Shown here piece by piece: positions 36,055 to 47,525 of a stretch of DNA of 64,000 bases. The notes under the pieces are model-generated. The model saw only the letters and a program-made list of their open reading frames with translations, was not told the DNA's origin and made no database searches. The position numbers and the translations under genes were made by a program. How positions within the stretch are numbered: the first letter of the stretch is position 1; every line of letters starts with the position of its first letter. The DNA is taken from positions 62,001-126,000 of the forward strand of contig NZ_FOVH01000003.1 in assembly GCF_900115095.1 (NCBI RefSeq), written 5' to 3'. This DNA is from Actinomadura madurae (GTDB lineage Bacteria > Actinomycetota > Actinomycetes > Streptosporangiales > Streptosporangiaceae).

Positions 36055-37077
36055 ATGATGGCGGCCGGATTGCCGGATCCGAAGGAGATCGAAGAGCTCC
36101 TGCTCGGAGGCGAGCTGCGGTACAACCGCGTGGACGCGGTCCGGCTGTCGGGGGTCTCCCGGGAGTTCGCGGGCCGGATCTGGCGGGCGTTCGGCTACCC
36201 GTCGATGCCGGACGACACGATCGCCTACACCGAGGGCGACGTCGCGGCGCTCGACCGCCTCCGCAGGCTCGTCGACGACGGGATCCTGGACGAGGAGGGC
36301 GTGGTCCGGCTGGTCCGGGCGTTCGGCCAGACGATGACGCGGCTCGCCGAATGGCAGGTCAACCTGCTGCGGAGCATGCTGACGCACGATCTGCACGAGG
36401 CGCCGTCCGCGGAGGCGGTGGACACGGTGGTGGACATCGCCGAGAAGCACATCGGCGAGTTCGAGCCGCTGGTCGTGCACGCGTGGCGGCGGCAGCTCGC
36501 CGCGGCGGGGACGCGGGCGCTGGCGGCGGCGGCGACCCGGGAGAACGGCGATCCGGCGGGGCGCCCGATGACCACGGTCGGGTTCGCCGACATGGTCTCC
36601 TTCACCCAGGTCAGCCGGGAGCTGGAGGAGATCGAGCTGGCCCGCGTCGTGGAGTGGTTCGAGGAGACCGCCGCCGACATCATCGCCACCTGCGGCGGCC
36701 GGCTTGTCAAGACGCTCGGCGACGAGGTGCTGTTCAGCGCGGAGACGCCGGAGGTCGGCGCGGAGATCGCGCTGACGGTGGCGGCGGCCATCCAGGACGA
36801 GACGGAGGTCCCGGACGTGCGGGTCGGCGTCGCGTACGGGCCCGTCCTGCCGCTGATGGGCGACGTGTTCGGCACCACCGTGAACCTCGCGGCCCGGCTG
36901 ACGTCGCTGGCCCGGCCGGGCGCGGTCGTGATCGACGGGGAGCTGGCGGCGCGGCTGGAGGACGCGCCGGGCTACGAGGTGACCCGCATCGTGCGACGCC
37001 CGGTCCGCGGTCTCGGGATCATCCAGCCGTACGTGCTGCGCAGGAGCGGCGGCCCGGCGGCCGCGGAGGCGCCGTAG
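36055..37077 (+). CDS. class III adenylate cyclase with Rv1264-like regulatory domain
   Basis: Cyclase of 340 aa. The C-terminal catalytic domain has the two metal aspartates D179 (G-F-A-D-M-V-S-F) and D223 (L-G-D-E-V-L-F), the substrate lysine K219, and transition-state residues N277 and R281 (V-N-L-A-A-R). The N-terminal 150 residues match the helical autoinhibitory domain of the pH-sensing mycobacterial cyclase Rv1264. It would therefore make cAMP when the pH sensor releases the catalytic dimer. It is preceded by birA, as I recall for Streptomyces, and followed by the convergent bfr gene, which ends 3 bp away. Confidence 0.92.
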   Translation: MMAAGLPDPKEIEELLLGGELRYNRVDAVRLSGVSREFAGRIWRAFGYPSMPDDTIAYTEGDVAALDRLRRLVDDGILDEEGVVRLVRAFGQTMTRLAEWQVNLLRSMLTHDLHEAPSAEAVDTVVDIAEKHIGEFEPLVVHAWRRQLAAAGTRALAAAATRENGDPAGRPMTTVGFADMVSFTQVSRELEEIELARVVEWFEETAADIIATCGGRLVKTLGDEVLFSAETPEVGAEIALTVAAAIQDETEVPDVRVGVAYGPVLPLMGDVFGTTVNLAARLTSLARPGAVVIDGELAARLEDAPGYEVTRIVRRPVRGLGIIQPYVLRRSGGPAAAEAP

Positions 37078-37080
37078 GGG

Positions 37081-37578
37081 TCAGACGGGGCTCGGGCCGT
37101 CGTCGCCGGGAGAACCGGTGAGCCGCTGTAGGTAGTTCTGCTCGCCGAGGGCCTGGACGAGGCTCAGCTCGGTCTCCAGGTAGTCGATGTGCTCTTCCTC
37201 GTCGGCGAGGATGTCCTCGAAGATGCGGGCGGAGGTGACGTCGCCGCGCGAGCGCATCAGCTCGATGCCGGGGCGCAGCCGCTCGACGGCCTCCATCTCG
37301 ATCGCGAGGTCGGCCTCCAGCTGCTCGACGATGGTCTGCCCGATGCGCAGGGTGCCGAGCTTCTGGTAGTTCGGGAGCCCTTCCAGGAACAGGATCCGGT
37401 CGGTGAGCCGCTCCGCGTGCCGCATCTCGTCGAACGACTCGTCGCGGGTGTGCTTGGCGATGCGGGTGAAGCCCCAGTTCTCCTGCATCTTGGAGTGCAG
37501 GAAGTACTGGTTGATCGCCGTCAGCTCCGCGGTGAGCTGGTCGTTCAGCAGCGCGATGATGTCCTTGTCGCCATCCAT
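37081..37578 (-). CDS. bfr: bacterioferritin
   Basis: Iron-storage protein of 165 aa. The helical bundle has Q-L-T-A-E-L-T-A-I-N-Q-Y-F-L-H with the ferroxidase glutamate and tyrosine-like positions, the E-x-x-H motif E-M-R-H-A-E-R-L, the haem-ligand methionine in the R-I-A-K-H-T-R-D-E-S-F-D-E-M-R-H region, and a D-E-E-E-H-I-D-Y-L-E-T-E ferroxidase stretch. ATG at 37576-37578 aligns with the family start M-D-G-D-K-D; an ATG 9 bp upstream is also possible. It lies next to the bacterioferritin-associated ferredoxin on the same strand, with a hairpin between them. Confidence 0.95.
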   Translation of the reverse strand: MDGDKDIIALLNDQLTAELTAINQYFLHSKMQENWGFTRIAKHTRDESFDEMRHAERLTDRILFLEGLPNYQKLGTLRIGQTIVEQLEADLAIEMEAVERLRPGIELMRSRGDVTSARIFEDILADEEEHIDYLETELSLVQALGEQNYLQRLTGSPGDDGPSPV

Positions 37579-37619
37579 GCCGCCCATGCTCGCATGTCCG
37601 GCTGTTTCTGGACAGCACT

Positions 37620-37659
37620 GACCCCCACACGAACCCGTCCGTTCCGTTCGTGCGGGGTC
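37620..37659 (-). terminator. hairpin between bfd and bfr
   Basis: Arms GACCCC and GGGGTC are backed by an inner CACGAAC/GTTCGTG pair, giving a 13-bp stem with a small internal mismatch and an 11-nt loop. It lies 6 bp after the bfd stop on the minus strand, so bfd and bfr are likely to be separate transcripts. Confidence 0.65.
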
Positions 37660-37665
37660 GTCGGT

Positions 37666-37968
37666 TCAGGCGGCGGTGGGCGGTGCGGCGCCTCCTTCGG
37701 CGGTCTCGACGGCGTCTCCGGGGACGCCGATCTCGGATGCGGAGGGCTCGGGGACGGCGGAGAGGCCGAGCGGTCCGCCGGTGAGGGCGTCGGCGAGCTC
37801 GCCGGCCGTCCGGTACTCGCTGACCATCTGGTGGATGCGCTTGGTGCACGAGCCGCAGTTCGGCTTGAACCCGCAGGCCGCCTTGACGGCCTTGGCGGTC
37901 GTGCAGCCGTCCGCCATGCAGCCGCGGACGTCGTCCTCGGTGACGGCGTTGCAGATGCAGACGTACAT
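37666..37968 (-). CDS. bfd: bacterioferritin-associated ferredoxin
   Basis: [2Fe-2S] protein of 100 aa that reduces ferric iron stored in bacterioferritin for release. The cluster ligands are C4 and C6 (M-Y-V-C-I-C-N-A-V-T-E) and C38 and C41 (C-x-x-C), the BFD pattern. The last 40 residues are disordered and Ala/Gly-rich. ATG at 37966-37968 was chosen because the domain starts there. The 229-bp gap to glgX carries a 19-bp iron box (38041-38059), which fits induction by iron starvation. Confidence 0.92.
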   Translation of the reverse strand: MYVCICNAVTEDDVRGCMADGCTTAKAVKAACGFKPNCGSCTKRIHQMVSEYRTAGELADALTGGPLGLSAVPEPSASEIGVPGDAVETAEGGAAPPTAA

Positions 37969-38040
37969 GCGGGCGGGAGACCTTCCGTGCGGCTCGTCCT
38001 GGGCGGACGCCCCGACCTGCGAAGGTAAGGGCGCCCTCAA

Positions 38041-38059
38041 TAAGGTAAGGCTCCCCTAA
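38041..38059. promoter_or_regulatory. IdeR/DmdR1-type iron box upstream of bfd
   Basis: TAAGGTAAGGCTCCCCTAA matches the 19-bp consensus TTAGGTTAGGCTAACCTAA at 15 positions. It is centred 82 bp upstream of the bfd start. An iron-loaded IdeR/DmdR1 dimer would repress bfd when iron is ample. A weaker related site (11/19) lies at 38021-38039. Confidence 0.75.
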
Positions 38060-38196
38060 GATAGCCCAGCCGTGTCCGTTCTTGCCAGAGGGGTCCGAAT
38101 CGGTGTGATCCACCCCTCAGCGGGAAGGGCTTTCCGCGTGCGGCCCCGGCGCGCGTTCCGTCGTCCCCGGTGCCCGCACGGACGGGAGGCGGGACG

Positions 38197-40359
<2,163 letters not shown>

Positions 40360-40368
40360 GGGTCCGCG

Positions 40369-42717
40369 ATGGACGACGCGCCGCACGCCGAGCCCGCCCC
40401 CGAGGAACCGCCCCCCGCCGACGATCCCCCCGAGGAAGCCGTGTCCGAGGACCACAGCACCGAAGCGACCACCCCCGCCGCGGATCCGCTCGCCGCGCCC
40501 CCGACCGGGACCTACCGCCTCCAGCTCCGCGGGACCCCCGACGAGCGCTTCGGCTTCGCCGAGGCCGGCGCGCTCGCCCCCTACCTGGCCTCTCTCGGCG
40601 TCTCGCACGTCTACCTGTCCCCGATCCTGCAGGCCGCGCCCGGGTCGACGCACGGGTACGACGTCGTCGACCACTCCCGGCTGTCGGACGAGCTGGGCGG
40701 CCCCGAGGCGTTCGGCGCCATGGTCACCCGGTTCCACGCGCACGGGCTGGGGGTGCTGGTCGACGTCGTCCCGAACCACATGGCGATCCCCGACCCGCAC
40801 GACCTGAACATGCCGCTGGCTGCCGTCATCGCCGACGGGCGGGAGTCGCCGTTGGCGAAGTGGTTCGACGTCGACTGGGACGCGGGCGGCGGCCGGCTCG
40901 TCCTGCCCGGCTCTCCCTCGCCTGGCAGGGGGGAGCCGAACTACCGCCGCTTCTTCGACATCTCCGGGCTGATCGGGCTCCGGCAGGAGGACCCGGAGGT
41001 GTTCGAGCGCACGCACGCGCTGCTGCTCGGCCTGGTCGAGGAGGGCCTGGTGGACGGCCTGCGCGTGGACCACCCGGACGGCCTCGCCGACCCCCGGGGC
41101 TACCTGCGGCGGCTGGCGGAGGCGGCCCCGGGCCGGCGGCTGCTCGTCGAGAAGATCACCGAGGGGGATGAGCGGCTGCCGGCGGACTGGCCGTGCTCCG
41201 GCACCACCGGCTACGACTCGCTCGGCATGGTCGGCGGGCTGTTCGTCGACCCCGCCGGGGAGAAGCCGCTCACCGACTACTACGTGTCGCTCACCGGGAA
41301 TCCGGCGCGGTTCGAGGAGGTCGAGCACGAGGCGCGCCGCCACGCCGCCGCGCACGGCCTCAAGCCCGAGATCGACCGGCTTCTGCGCGTCCTTCGACGG
41401 GTCGTCGGCGAGCGTCGCCCGGGTCTGGAGAAGGCGCTGGTCGAACTGCTCGTCGCCATGCCCGTCTACCGCGCGTACGTGGTCCCGGGGGAGGACGCAC
41501 CGCAGCAGGCCGTCGACGTCATGAACGAGGCCTCCCGCCGCGCCCGTGAGCATCTCCCGGAGGAACTGCACGGCGACCTCGAAACGGTCGTCGCGCTGGC
41601 GCTCGGCCAGGGCGACCGCACGGACGCCGAGTTCATCGTGAGGTTCCAGCAGACGTCCGCCCCGCTCGCCGCGAAGGGGGTCGAGGACACGGCGTTCTAC
41701 CGCTGGAACCGCATGGCCTCGCTGAACGAGGTCGGCGGCGACCCCGGGCGGTTCTTCATCGGCCCGGAGGAATTCCACGCTCACTGCATCCGGATCGCCC
41801 GCGACTGGCCGTTGACGATGACGACGCTGTCCACGCACGACACCAAGCGCGAGGAGGACGTGCGGGCCTGGCTCGCCGTCCTGTCGGAGTTGCCGGGCGA
41901 GTGGATCGAAGCGGTGGAACGGTGGCGGACCTGGGGTTCCGGCCCGTCGCCCCTGGAGCCCGACCTCGAATACCTGCTCTGGCAGACGCTCGTCGGCGCG
42001 TGGCCGCTCACCGCCGGCCGCCTGGAGGAGTTCCTCGTCAAGGCGATGCGCGAGGCCAAGACCCGGACCTCCTGGGCCGAGCGGGACGCCGAGTACGAGG
42101 AGGCCGTCCTCGCCTACGCGCGCGGCGTCCTCGCCGACCCGGACCTCGTCACCGACATGACGTCGTTCGTCGCCAGGCTGGCCCGGTACGCGCGCGTGAA
42201 CACGCTCGGGCAGAAGCTCGTCCAGCTCGCGATGCCGGGCGTCCCGGACCTGTACCAGGGCTGCGAGCTGACCGGCCTGGCGCTGGTCGACCCCGACAAC
42301 CGGCGGCCGGTCGACTACGGCCGGCGCCGCGAGCACCTCCTCCGGCTCGACACCGGCCGCCGCCCGAAGGAGGTGGACGACGAGAAGCTGCTGGTCACCT
42401 CCAGGGTCCTGCGGCTCCGTCGGTCGCACCCGGACTGGTTCGGGCCGGGAGCGCGGCACGAGCCGGTCGCCGTGCGGGGGCCGGGCGCCGAGCACGTCGT
42501 CGGATTCACCCGCGGGGAGGCCGTCGCGCTCGCCACGCGGCTGCCCGTCGGCCTGGAGCGCCGCGGCGGCTGGAAGGGCACGCGGGTGGACGTCCGCGGC
42601 CAGGGCTGGCGGGACGTCCTGACCGGCTGCACCCACATGGGCCCGTTCCTGGACGCCTCGCGCCTGTTCGAGCACCTGCCCGTCGCCCTGCTCGTCCCTA
42701 GGGAGATCGATCGGTGA
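40369..42717 (+). CDS. treY: malto-oligosyltrehalose synthase
   Basis: GH13 enzyme of 782 aa that isomerises the reducing-end alpha-1,4 bond of malto-oligosaccharide to alpha,alpha-1,1, making maltooligosyltrehalose. T-Y-R-L-Q-L opens the catalytic barrel after a Pro/Glu-rich extension of about 45 residues. Catalytic motifs are V-V-P-N-H-M, G-L-R-V-D-H-P-D-G-L-A-D-P (nucleophile) and V-E-K-I-T-E-G-D-E (acid/base). It starts 9 bp after glgX and its last bases overlap treZ (GTGA). Confidence 0.95.
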   Translation: MDDAPHAEPAPEEPPPADDPPEEAVSEDHSTEATTPAADPLAAPPTGTYRLQLRGTPDERFGFAEAGALAPYLASLGVSHVYLSPILQAAPGSTHGYDVVDHSRLSDELGGPEAFGAMVTRFHAHGLGVLVDVVPNHMAIPDPHDLNMPLAAVIADGRESPLAKWFDVDWDAGGGRLVLPGSPSPGRGEPNYRRFFDISGLIGLRQEDPEVFERTHALLLGLVEEGLVDGLRVDHPDGLADPRGYLRRLAEAAPGRRLLVEKITEGDERLPADWPCSGTTGYDSLGMVGGLFVDPAGEKPLTDYYVSLTGNPARFEEVEHEARRHAAAHGLKPEIDRLLRVLRRVVGERRPGLEKALVELLVAMPVYRAYVVPGEDAPQQAVDVMNEASRRAREHLPEELHGDLETVVALALGQGDRTDAEFIVRFQQTSAPLAAKGVEDTAFYRWNRMASLNEVGGDPGRFFIGPEEFHAHCIRIARDWPLTMTTLSTHDTKREEDVRAWLAVLSELPGEWIEAVERWRTWGSGPSPLEPDLEYLLWQTLVGAWPLTAGRLEEFLVKAMREAKTRTSWAERDAEYEEAVLAYARGVLADPDLVTDMTSFVARLARYARVNTLGQKLVQLAMPGVPDLYQGCELTGLALVDPDNRRPVDYGRRREHLLRLDTGRRPKEVDDEKLLVTSRVLRLRRSHPDWFGPGARHEPVAVRGPGAEHVVGFTRGEAVALATRLPVGLERRGGWKGTRVDVRGQGWRDVLTGCTHMGPFLDASRLFEHLPVALLVPREIDR

Positions 42718-44489
42718 GCAGCCGGTTCGAGGTGTGGGCGCCGGCCGCCGGACGGGTCGACGTCATGGCCGGCGGCGCCCGCCACCGCATGGAGGCGCTG
42801 GCCGGCGGGCGGTGGGCGGCCGAGGTGGCGGACGCCGGCCACGGGACGGACTACGGCTTCGTCCTGGACAACGGCGGCGAGGTGCTGCCCGACCCGCGCT
42901 CGCCCTGGCAGCCGGACGGAGTCCACGGTCAGAGCCGCATGTACGACCACGAGCGGTTCGCCTGGACGGACCAGCACTGGCATGGCCGTCCGCTCCCGGG
43001 CAGCGTCCTCTACGAGATGCACGTCGGCACGTTCACCCCGGAAGGGACGTTCGACGCGGCGGCCGAACGTCTCGACCACCTGGTGGCGCTCGGGATAGAC
43101 GCCGTCGAACTGCTCCCGGTGGCGTCCTTCCCGGGCAGGCACGGGTGGGGCTACGACGGTGTTCACCTCTGGGCCCCGCACGAGCCGTACGGCGGCCCGG
43201 ACGGGTTGAAGCGCTTCGTGGACGCCGCCCACGCACGCGGGCTGGCCGTCGTCCTGGACGTCGTCTACAACCATCTCGGCCCGGACGGCAACCGGCTCGG
43301 CAGTTACGGGCCGTACTTCACGAGCGCCCATGCCACTCCCTGGGGCGACGCGGTGAATTTCGACCAGGAGGGCTCGGAGGAGGTCCGCGCATTCGTCGTC
43401 CAGAACGCGCTGATGTGGTTGCGCGACTACCACATGGACGGGTTGCGCCTCGATGCCGTCCACGCCATCACCGACCACAGTGCCGTGCACATTCTTGAAG
43501 AGATGGCTTGTGCCGTAGAAGCCCTGTCGGCCCATCTGGGGCGGGAACTGTTCCTCATCGCCGAATCAGACCTGAACGACCCGCGCCTGGTGACGTCCAG
43601 AGAAGCGGGCGGAGACGGTCTGGACGCCCAGTGGAGCGACGATTTTCACCACGCCCTGCACGCCGCCCTCACTGGCGAGAGGCAGGGCTACTACTGCGAC
43701 TTCGGGTCCCTGGAAACGCTCAAGAAGGCCCTTACCAAGGTCTTCGTCCATGACGGGACGATGTCCACTTACAGGGGGCGCCGCCACGGGCGTCCGGTGG
43801 ACGTCCAGCGGACTCCCGCGCACAGGTTCCTCGGTTTTCTGCAGAACCACGACCAGGTGGGCAATCGCGCGGCAGGGGACCGCACGGCCGCCCTCCTTCC
43901 GTCCCCGGAATTGCTCAAGGTGGGCGCGGCGCTGCTCCTGCTCGCCCCGTTCACGCCCATGCTCTTCATGGGCGAGGAATGGGGCGCGTCCACGCCGTGG
44001 TGCTACTTCACCGACCACCAGGACCCCGACCTCGCGCGTGCGGTCAGCGAAGGGCGGCGGCGGGAGTTCTCCCGGCACGGCTGGGCCGGCGAGGTCCCCG
44101 ATCCACAGGCTGTGGACACGTTCCGGCGGTCCGTCCTCGACTGGTCCGAGCCGGACGGCGAACCCCATCGCGAGCTGCTGGAATGGCACCGCTCCCTGAT
44201 CGCGCTGCGCCGTGCCACCCCGGAGTTGAACGACCCCCGGACCGCCGGGGTCAGGGTCGAGGTGGACGACAACTCGGCCCGCTGGCTGATGATGTGGCGC
44301 GGCGGCGTGTGCGTGGCGGCGAACCTCGGTGACCTCCCCGTCCTGCTCCCCGCGTCGGCGCCCGGCGCCGCCCGCCCCCGCCTGCTGCTCGCCTCGGATC
44401 CGGCGATCCACCTCGACACGGACGGCATCGGCGATTCCGGTACGGCCTCGCTGGCGCTTCCGGCCGCCTCCGTGGCGGTTCTCGGGTGA
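42714..44489 (+). CDS. treZ: malto-oligosyltrehalose trehalohydrolase
   Basis: GH13 enzyme of 591 aa that releases free trehalose from maltooligosyltrehalose. An N-terminal beta-sandwich (about 1-90) precedes the barrel with D-V-V-Y-N-H, the nucleophile in D-G-L-R-L-D-A-V-H-A-I and acid/base E in L-I-A-E-S-D-L-N-D-P. GTG start overlaps the treY stop by 4 bp. The stretch from about 43380 to 43900 has slightly lower third-position G/C than its neighbours, which may hint at local recombination; it is not strong. Confidence 0.95.
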   Translation: MSSRFEVWAPAAGRVDVMAGGARHRMEALAGGRWAAEVADAGHGTDYGFVLDNGGEVLPDPRSPWQPDGVHGQSRMYDHERFAWTDQHWHGRPLPGSVLYEMHVGTFTPEGTFDAAAERLDHLVALGIDAVELLPVASFPGRHGWGYDGVHLWAPHEPYGGPDGLKRFVDAAHARGLAVVLDVVYNHLGPDGNRLGSYGPYFTSAHATPWGDAVNFDQEGSEEVRAFVVQNALMWLRDYHMDGLRLDAVHAITDHSAVHILEEMACAVEALSAHLGRELFLIAESDLNDPRLVTSREAGGDGLDAQWSDDFHHALHAALTGERQGYYCDFGSLETLKKALTKVFVHDGTMSTYRGRRHGRPVDVQRTPAHRFLGFLQNHDQVGNRAAGDRTAALLPSPELLKVGAALLLLAPFTPMLFMGEEWGASTPWCYFTDHQDPDLARAVSEGRRREFSRHGWAGEVPDPQAVDTFRRSVLDWSEPDGEPHRELLEWHRSLIALRRATPELNDPRTAGVRVEVDDNSARWLMMWRGGVCVAANLGDLPVLLPASAPGAARPRLLLASDPAIHLDTDGIGDSGTASLALPAASVAVLG

Positions 44490-44628
44490 CCGCCGGGCCC
44501 CGCGCCGCCGGGCGGGATGTGGACTACAGCCCGATTCGGCCGGGTTCGTGGTGATCAAGGATGTACTACGAGTGGCAAACCGCAGGTCAAGAGCGCGGCG
44601 GATGCCGGGCAATGTTCAAGAATGGTCA

Positions 44629-44634
44629 TACGAT
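44629..44634 (+). promoter_or_regulatory. -10 element of a leaderless response-regulator transcript
   Basis: TACGAT, 6 nt before the ATG at 44641, with no ribosome site between them. Confidence 0.55.
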
Positions 44635-44640
44635 CGGTCC

Positions 44641-45312
<672 letters not shown>

Positions 45313-45339
45313 CACCGGCCGCCGCGGTCGTGCGGGACG

Positions 45340-45366
45340 CCGGAGGCCTTCCCGAGAGGCCTCCGG
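45340..45366 (+). terminator. hairpin between response regulator and kinase genes
   Basis: CCGGAGGCCT and AGGCCTCCGG form a perfect 10-bp stem with a 7-nt loop, 28 bp after the regulator stop. It may lower readthrough into the kinase, giving more regulator than kinase. Confidence 0.55.
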
Positions 45367-45412
45367 GGCTCCGTGCCGCATCGCCCGCGGCCCCACCCTC
45401 GAAGGAGCCCTG

Positions 45413-46684
45413 ATGAGGCGCCGACTGCTCCTGTCGACGCTCGCGGTGGCGGTGGTCGCGATCCTCCTGCTCGGCATACCCCTCGCCTACATCGCCCACA
45501 AGCTCGTCTACGAGGAGGCCGGCCGGTCGCTGGACCGGGAGGCGTCCTCCATCGCCGGCGGCGTCGGCTACCGCCTGGAGTCCCGCCTGCCGGTCACCGG
45601 CGCGGAGATCGCGCGGGAGTTCCCCGGCCGGCACATCGCGATCACGCTGCCGGACGGCCGGACGGTCACCGCCGGCCCGCCCCGGCGCGGCCGCGTCCTG
45701 TCCGCCGCGGCGGCGCACGGCGCGGTCCGGGTGCGGGTGTCGCGCCCGGAGGCGCAGGTCCGCGACGAGGCGCTGCGGCGGCTGCTGCTGATCGTCAGCC
45801 TGGCCCTGCTCGGCGTCGCCGTCACCGTCGGCCTGGCGATGGTGCAGGCCCGCCGGCTGACGCTGCCGCTGATCGACCTCGCCGAGACCGCCGACCGGCT
45901 CGGCAGCGGCAACGCCCGGCCGCGCCCCCGCCGCTACGGCATCCCCGAGGTCGACCGGGTCGCCGAGGTGCTGGACCACAGCGCGGTCCGCATCACCGAC
46001 CTGCTGATCGCCAGCCGGGAGTTCGCCTCCGACGCCAGCCACCAGCTCCGCACGCCGCTGACCGCGCTGTCCATGCGGCTGGAGGAGATGATCGAGGCCG
46101 CCGACTACCCGGACGTCGTCCGGGAGGAGGGCGCCGCGGCCGTCGCGCAGACCGAGCGGCTCGTCGCGGTGGTCGAGCAGCTCCTCGCCCGCGCCCGGCA
46201 CGACCGCACCGGCGGCGCCGTCCCGTCCCCGATCGACGAGATCATCCGGCAGCAGGTGGAGGAGTGGCGGCCGAGCTTCCGCAAGGCCGGCCGGGACGTG
46301 CGGATCGTCGGCGAGCAGGGCCTGGTCGGCATGACCAACCCCGAGGGCCTGTCCCAGATCATCGCGACGCTGCTGGAGAACTCGCTGATGCACGGCGCCG
46401 GGACGGTGACCATCCACACCAAGCCCGGCGCGAGCTCGGTGGTGGTCGAGATCGGCGACGAGGGCAGCGGCATCCCGTCCGAGCTGGAGCCCCGCATCTT
46501 CGAGCGGACCGTCAGCGGCGGCCGCGGCACCGGCCTCGGCCTCTACCTGGCCCGCTCACTGGCGGTGGTGGACGGCGGCCGGCTGGAGCTCATCCAGGCC
46601 CGCCCCGCGGTGTTCGGCGTGTTCCTGCGCGAGGCCGCCGAGGCCCGGCTGGCCGCCGAACGCGTCGTGATCGGCCCCGCTTAG
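45413..46684 (+). CDS. HAMP-type sensor histidine kinase
   Basis: Membrane kinase of 423 aa, partner of the response regulator at 44641. Two membrane helices (about 6-27 and 123-144) enclose a sensor loop of about 95 residues outside the cell. A HAMP domain, the phosphoaccepting H210 (F-A-S-D-A-S-H-Q-L-R-T-P) and a HATPase domain (E-I-G-D-E-G-S-G-I-P, G-R-G-T-G-L-G-L) follow. AAGGAG lies upstream of the ATG. The stop overlaps one copy of a 12-bp direct repeat. Confidence 0.94.
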   Translation: MRRRLLLSTLAVAVVAILLLGIPLAYIAHKLVYEEAGRSLDREASSIAGGVGYRLESRLPVTGAEIAREFPGRHIAITLPDGRTVTAGPPRRGRVLSAAAAHGAVRVRVSRPEAQVRDEALRRLLLIVSLALLGVAVTVGLAMVQARRLTLPLIDLAETADRLGSGNARPRPRRYGIPEVDRVAEVLDHSAVRITDLLIASREFASDASHQLRTPLTALSMRLEEMIEAADYPDVVREEGAAAVAQTERLVAVVEQLLARARHDRTGGAVPSPIDEIIRQQVEEWRPSFRKAGRDVRIVGEQGLVGMTNPEGLSQIIATLLENSLMHGAGTVTIHTKPGASSVVVEIGDEGSGIPSELEPRIFERTVSGGRGTGLGLYLARSLAVVDGGRLELIQARPAVFGVFLREAAEARLAAERVVIGPA

Positions 46685-46712
46685 ATCTCGGCGCTCCGCC
46701 TAGATCTCGGCG
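46682..46712. repeat. 12-bp direct repeat across convergent stop codons
   Basis: TAGATCTCGGCG occurs at 46682-46693 and 46701-46712. The first copy includes the kinase stop, the second the complement of the GtrA-gene stop. A small tandem duplication is the simplest explanation. Confidence 0.6.
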
Positions 46713-47290
46713 TAGTCCTCGGCGGCGTGCGCGTCGAGCGGGTGGCCGAGGCGCGGGGACGGGGACTGGGCCGGGGCGGCCGCCGCGCGGGTCGCGCCGG
46801 GGCCCTCCGGGGCGTCCGGCGCCTCGGGCAGGCCGGAGGCCGGGGCGACCTGCGGCGCCGACGCCGGCAGGAAAACCCACTTCTTGTACGACCAGAAGCG
46901 GAACAGCGTCGCCACTCCGGTGCCGATGACCAGCGCGATGTTGTAGAAGACGGCGCCGTCCAGCCCGAGGACGTAGTGCGAGAACCCGATGAACAGCTCG
47001 GTGATCACCAGGCCGACGCCGTTCAGCGCGAAGAACAGGACGTACTCGCGGCCCAGCCCGGTGCGGTCGCGGTGCCGGAACGTCCAGTACCGGTTCGCCA
47101 GGTAGGAGAACGTCGTCGCGATCAGCGTGGCGACGCCGTTGGACGTGAGGGGCCCCACCCCCAGCCCGGTGTGCAGGCCGTTGCCGATCGCGACCGTGAT
47201 GACGAACGCGATCGCGCCCACACTGCCGAACTTGGCGAGCTCGCGCACCAGGTGCTCGAACTGCCGGTGGAGATTGGCGACCAGGCTCAC
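46700..47290 (-). CDS. GtrA-family membrane protein
   Basis: Protein of 196 aa with four membrane helices (about 20-40, 45-65, 85-105, 110-130), including the typical F-G-S-V-G-A-I-A-F and A-N-R-Y-W-T-F-R-H-R-D motif. GtrA proteins are thought to move lipid-linked sugars across the membrane. The last 60 residues form a disordered Pro/Ala tail. GTG at 47288-47290 was chosen because the first helix begins near it and the longer upstream frame is not protein-like. It is divergent from purK, as it is in mycobacteria to my recollection. Confidence 0.88.
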   Translation of the reverse strand: MSLVANLHRQFEHLVRELAKFGSVGAIAFVITVAIGNGLHTGLGVGPLTSNGVATLIATTFSYLANRYWTFRHRDRTGLGREYVLFFALNGVGLVITELFIGFSHYVLGLDGAVFYNIALVIGTGVATLFRFWSYKKWVFLPASAPQVAPASGLPEAPDAPEGPGATRAAAAPAQSPSPRLGHPLDAHAAEDYAEI

Positions 47291-47513
47291 GAAGGGGAAC
47301 CGTCCTTCCGGACTTTCGTCTGTACGCCACGACGTCCTGCTCGGCGGCCGCGCGGCTGCTGCTGCGGGGGCATCACGAGAATAGACGCCCGTGGCCCGTG
47401 GGACGTCCGAACATGAACGTTCCACACCCTCCACGGCGTTCCCTGCCCATTGCCGAGATCCCCACACACGTTCGACGCGGGCTCCGCGTGAATCGTTCGC
47501 TCCGGCCTCCCGA

Positions 47514-47519
47514 TAGCCT
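47514..47519 (+). promoter_or_regulatory. -10 element of leaderless purK transcript
   Basis: TAGCCT is 6 nt before the GTG start of purK at 47526 and no ribosome site is present. Confidence 0.55.
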
Positions 47520-47525
47520 TTCGAC

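Noticed and set aside
47409..47422. GAACATGAACGTTC upstream of purK, resembling a LexA (SOS) box
   Set aside because: The actinobacterial SOS box has 4 bp between GAAC and GTTC; here there are 6. No SOS gene lies nearby.
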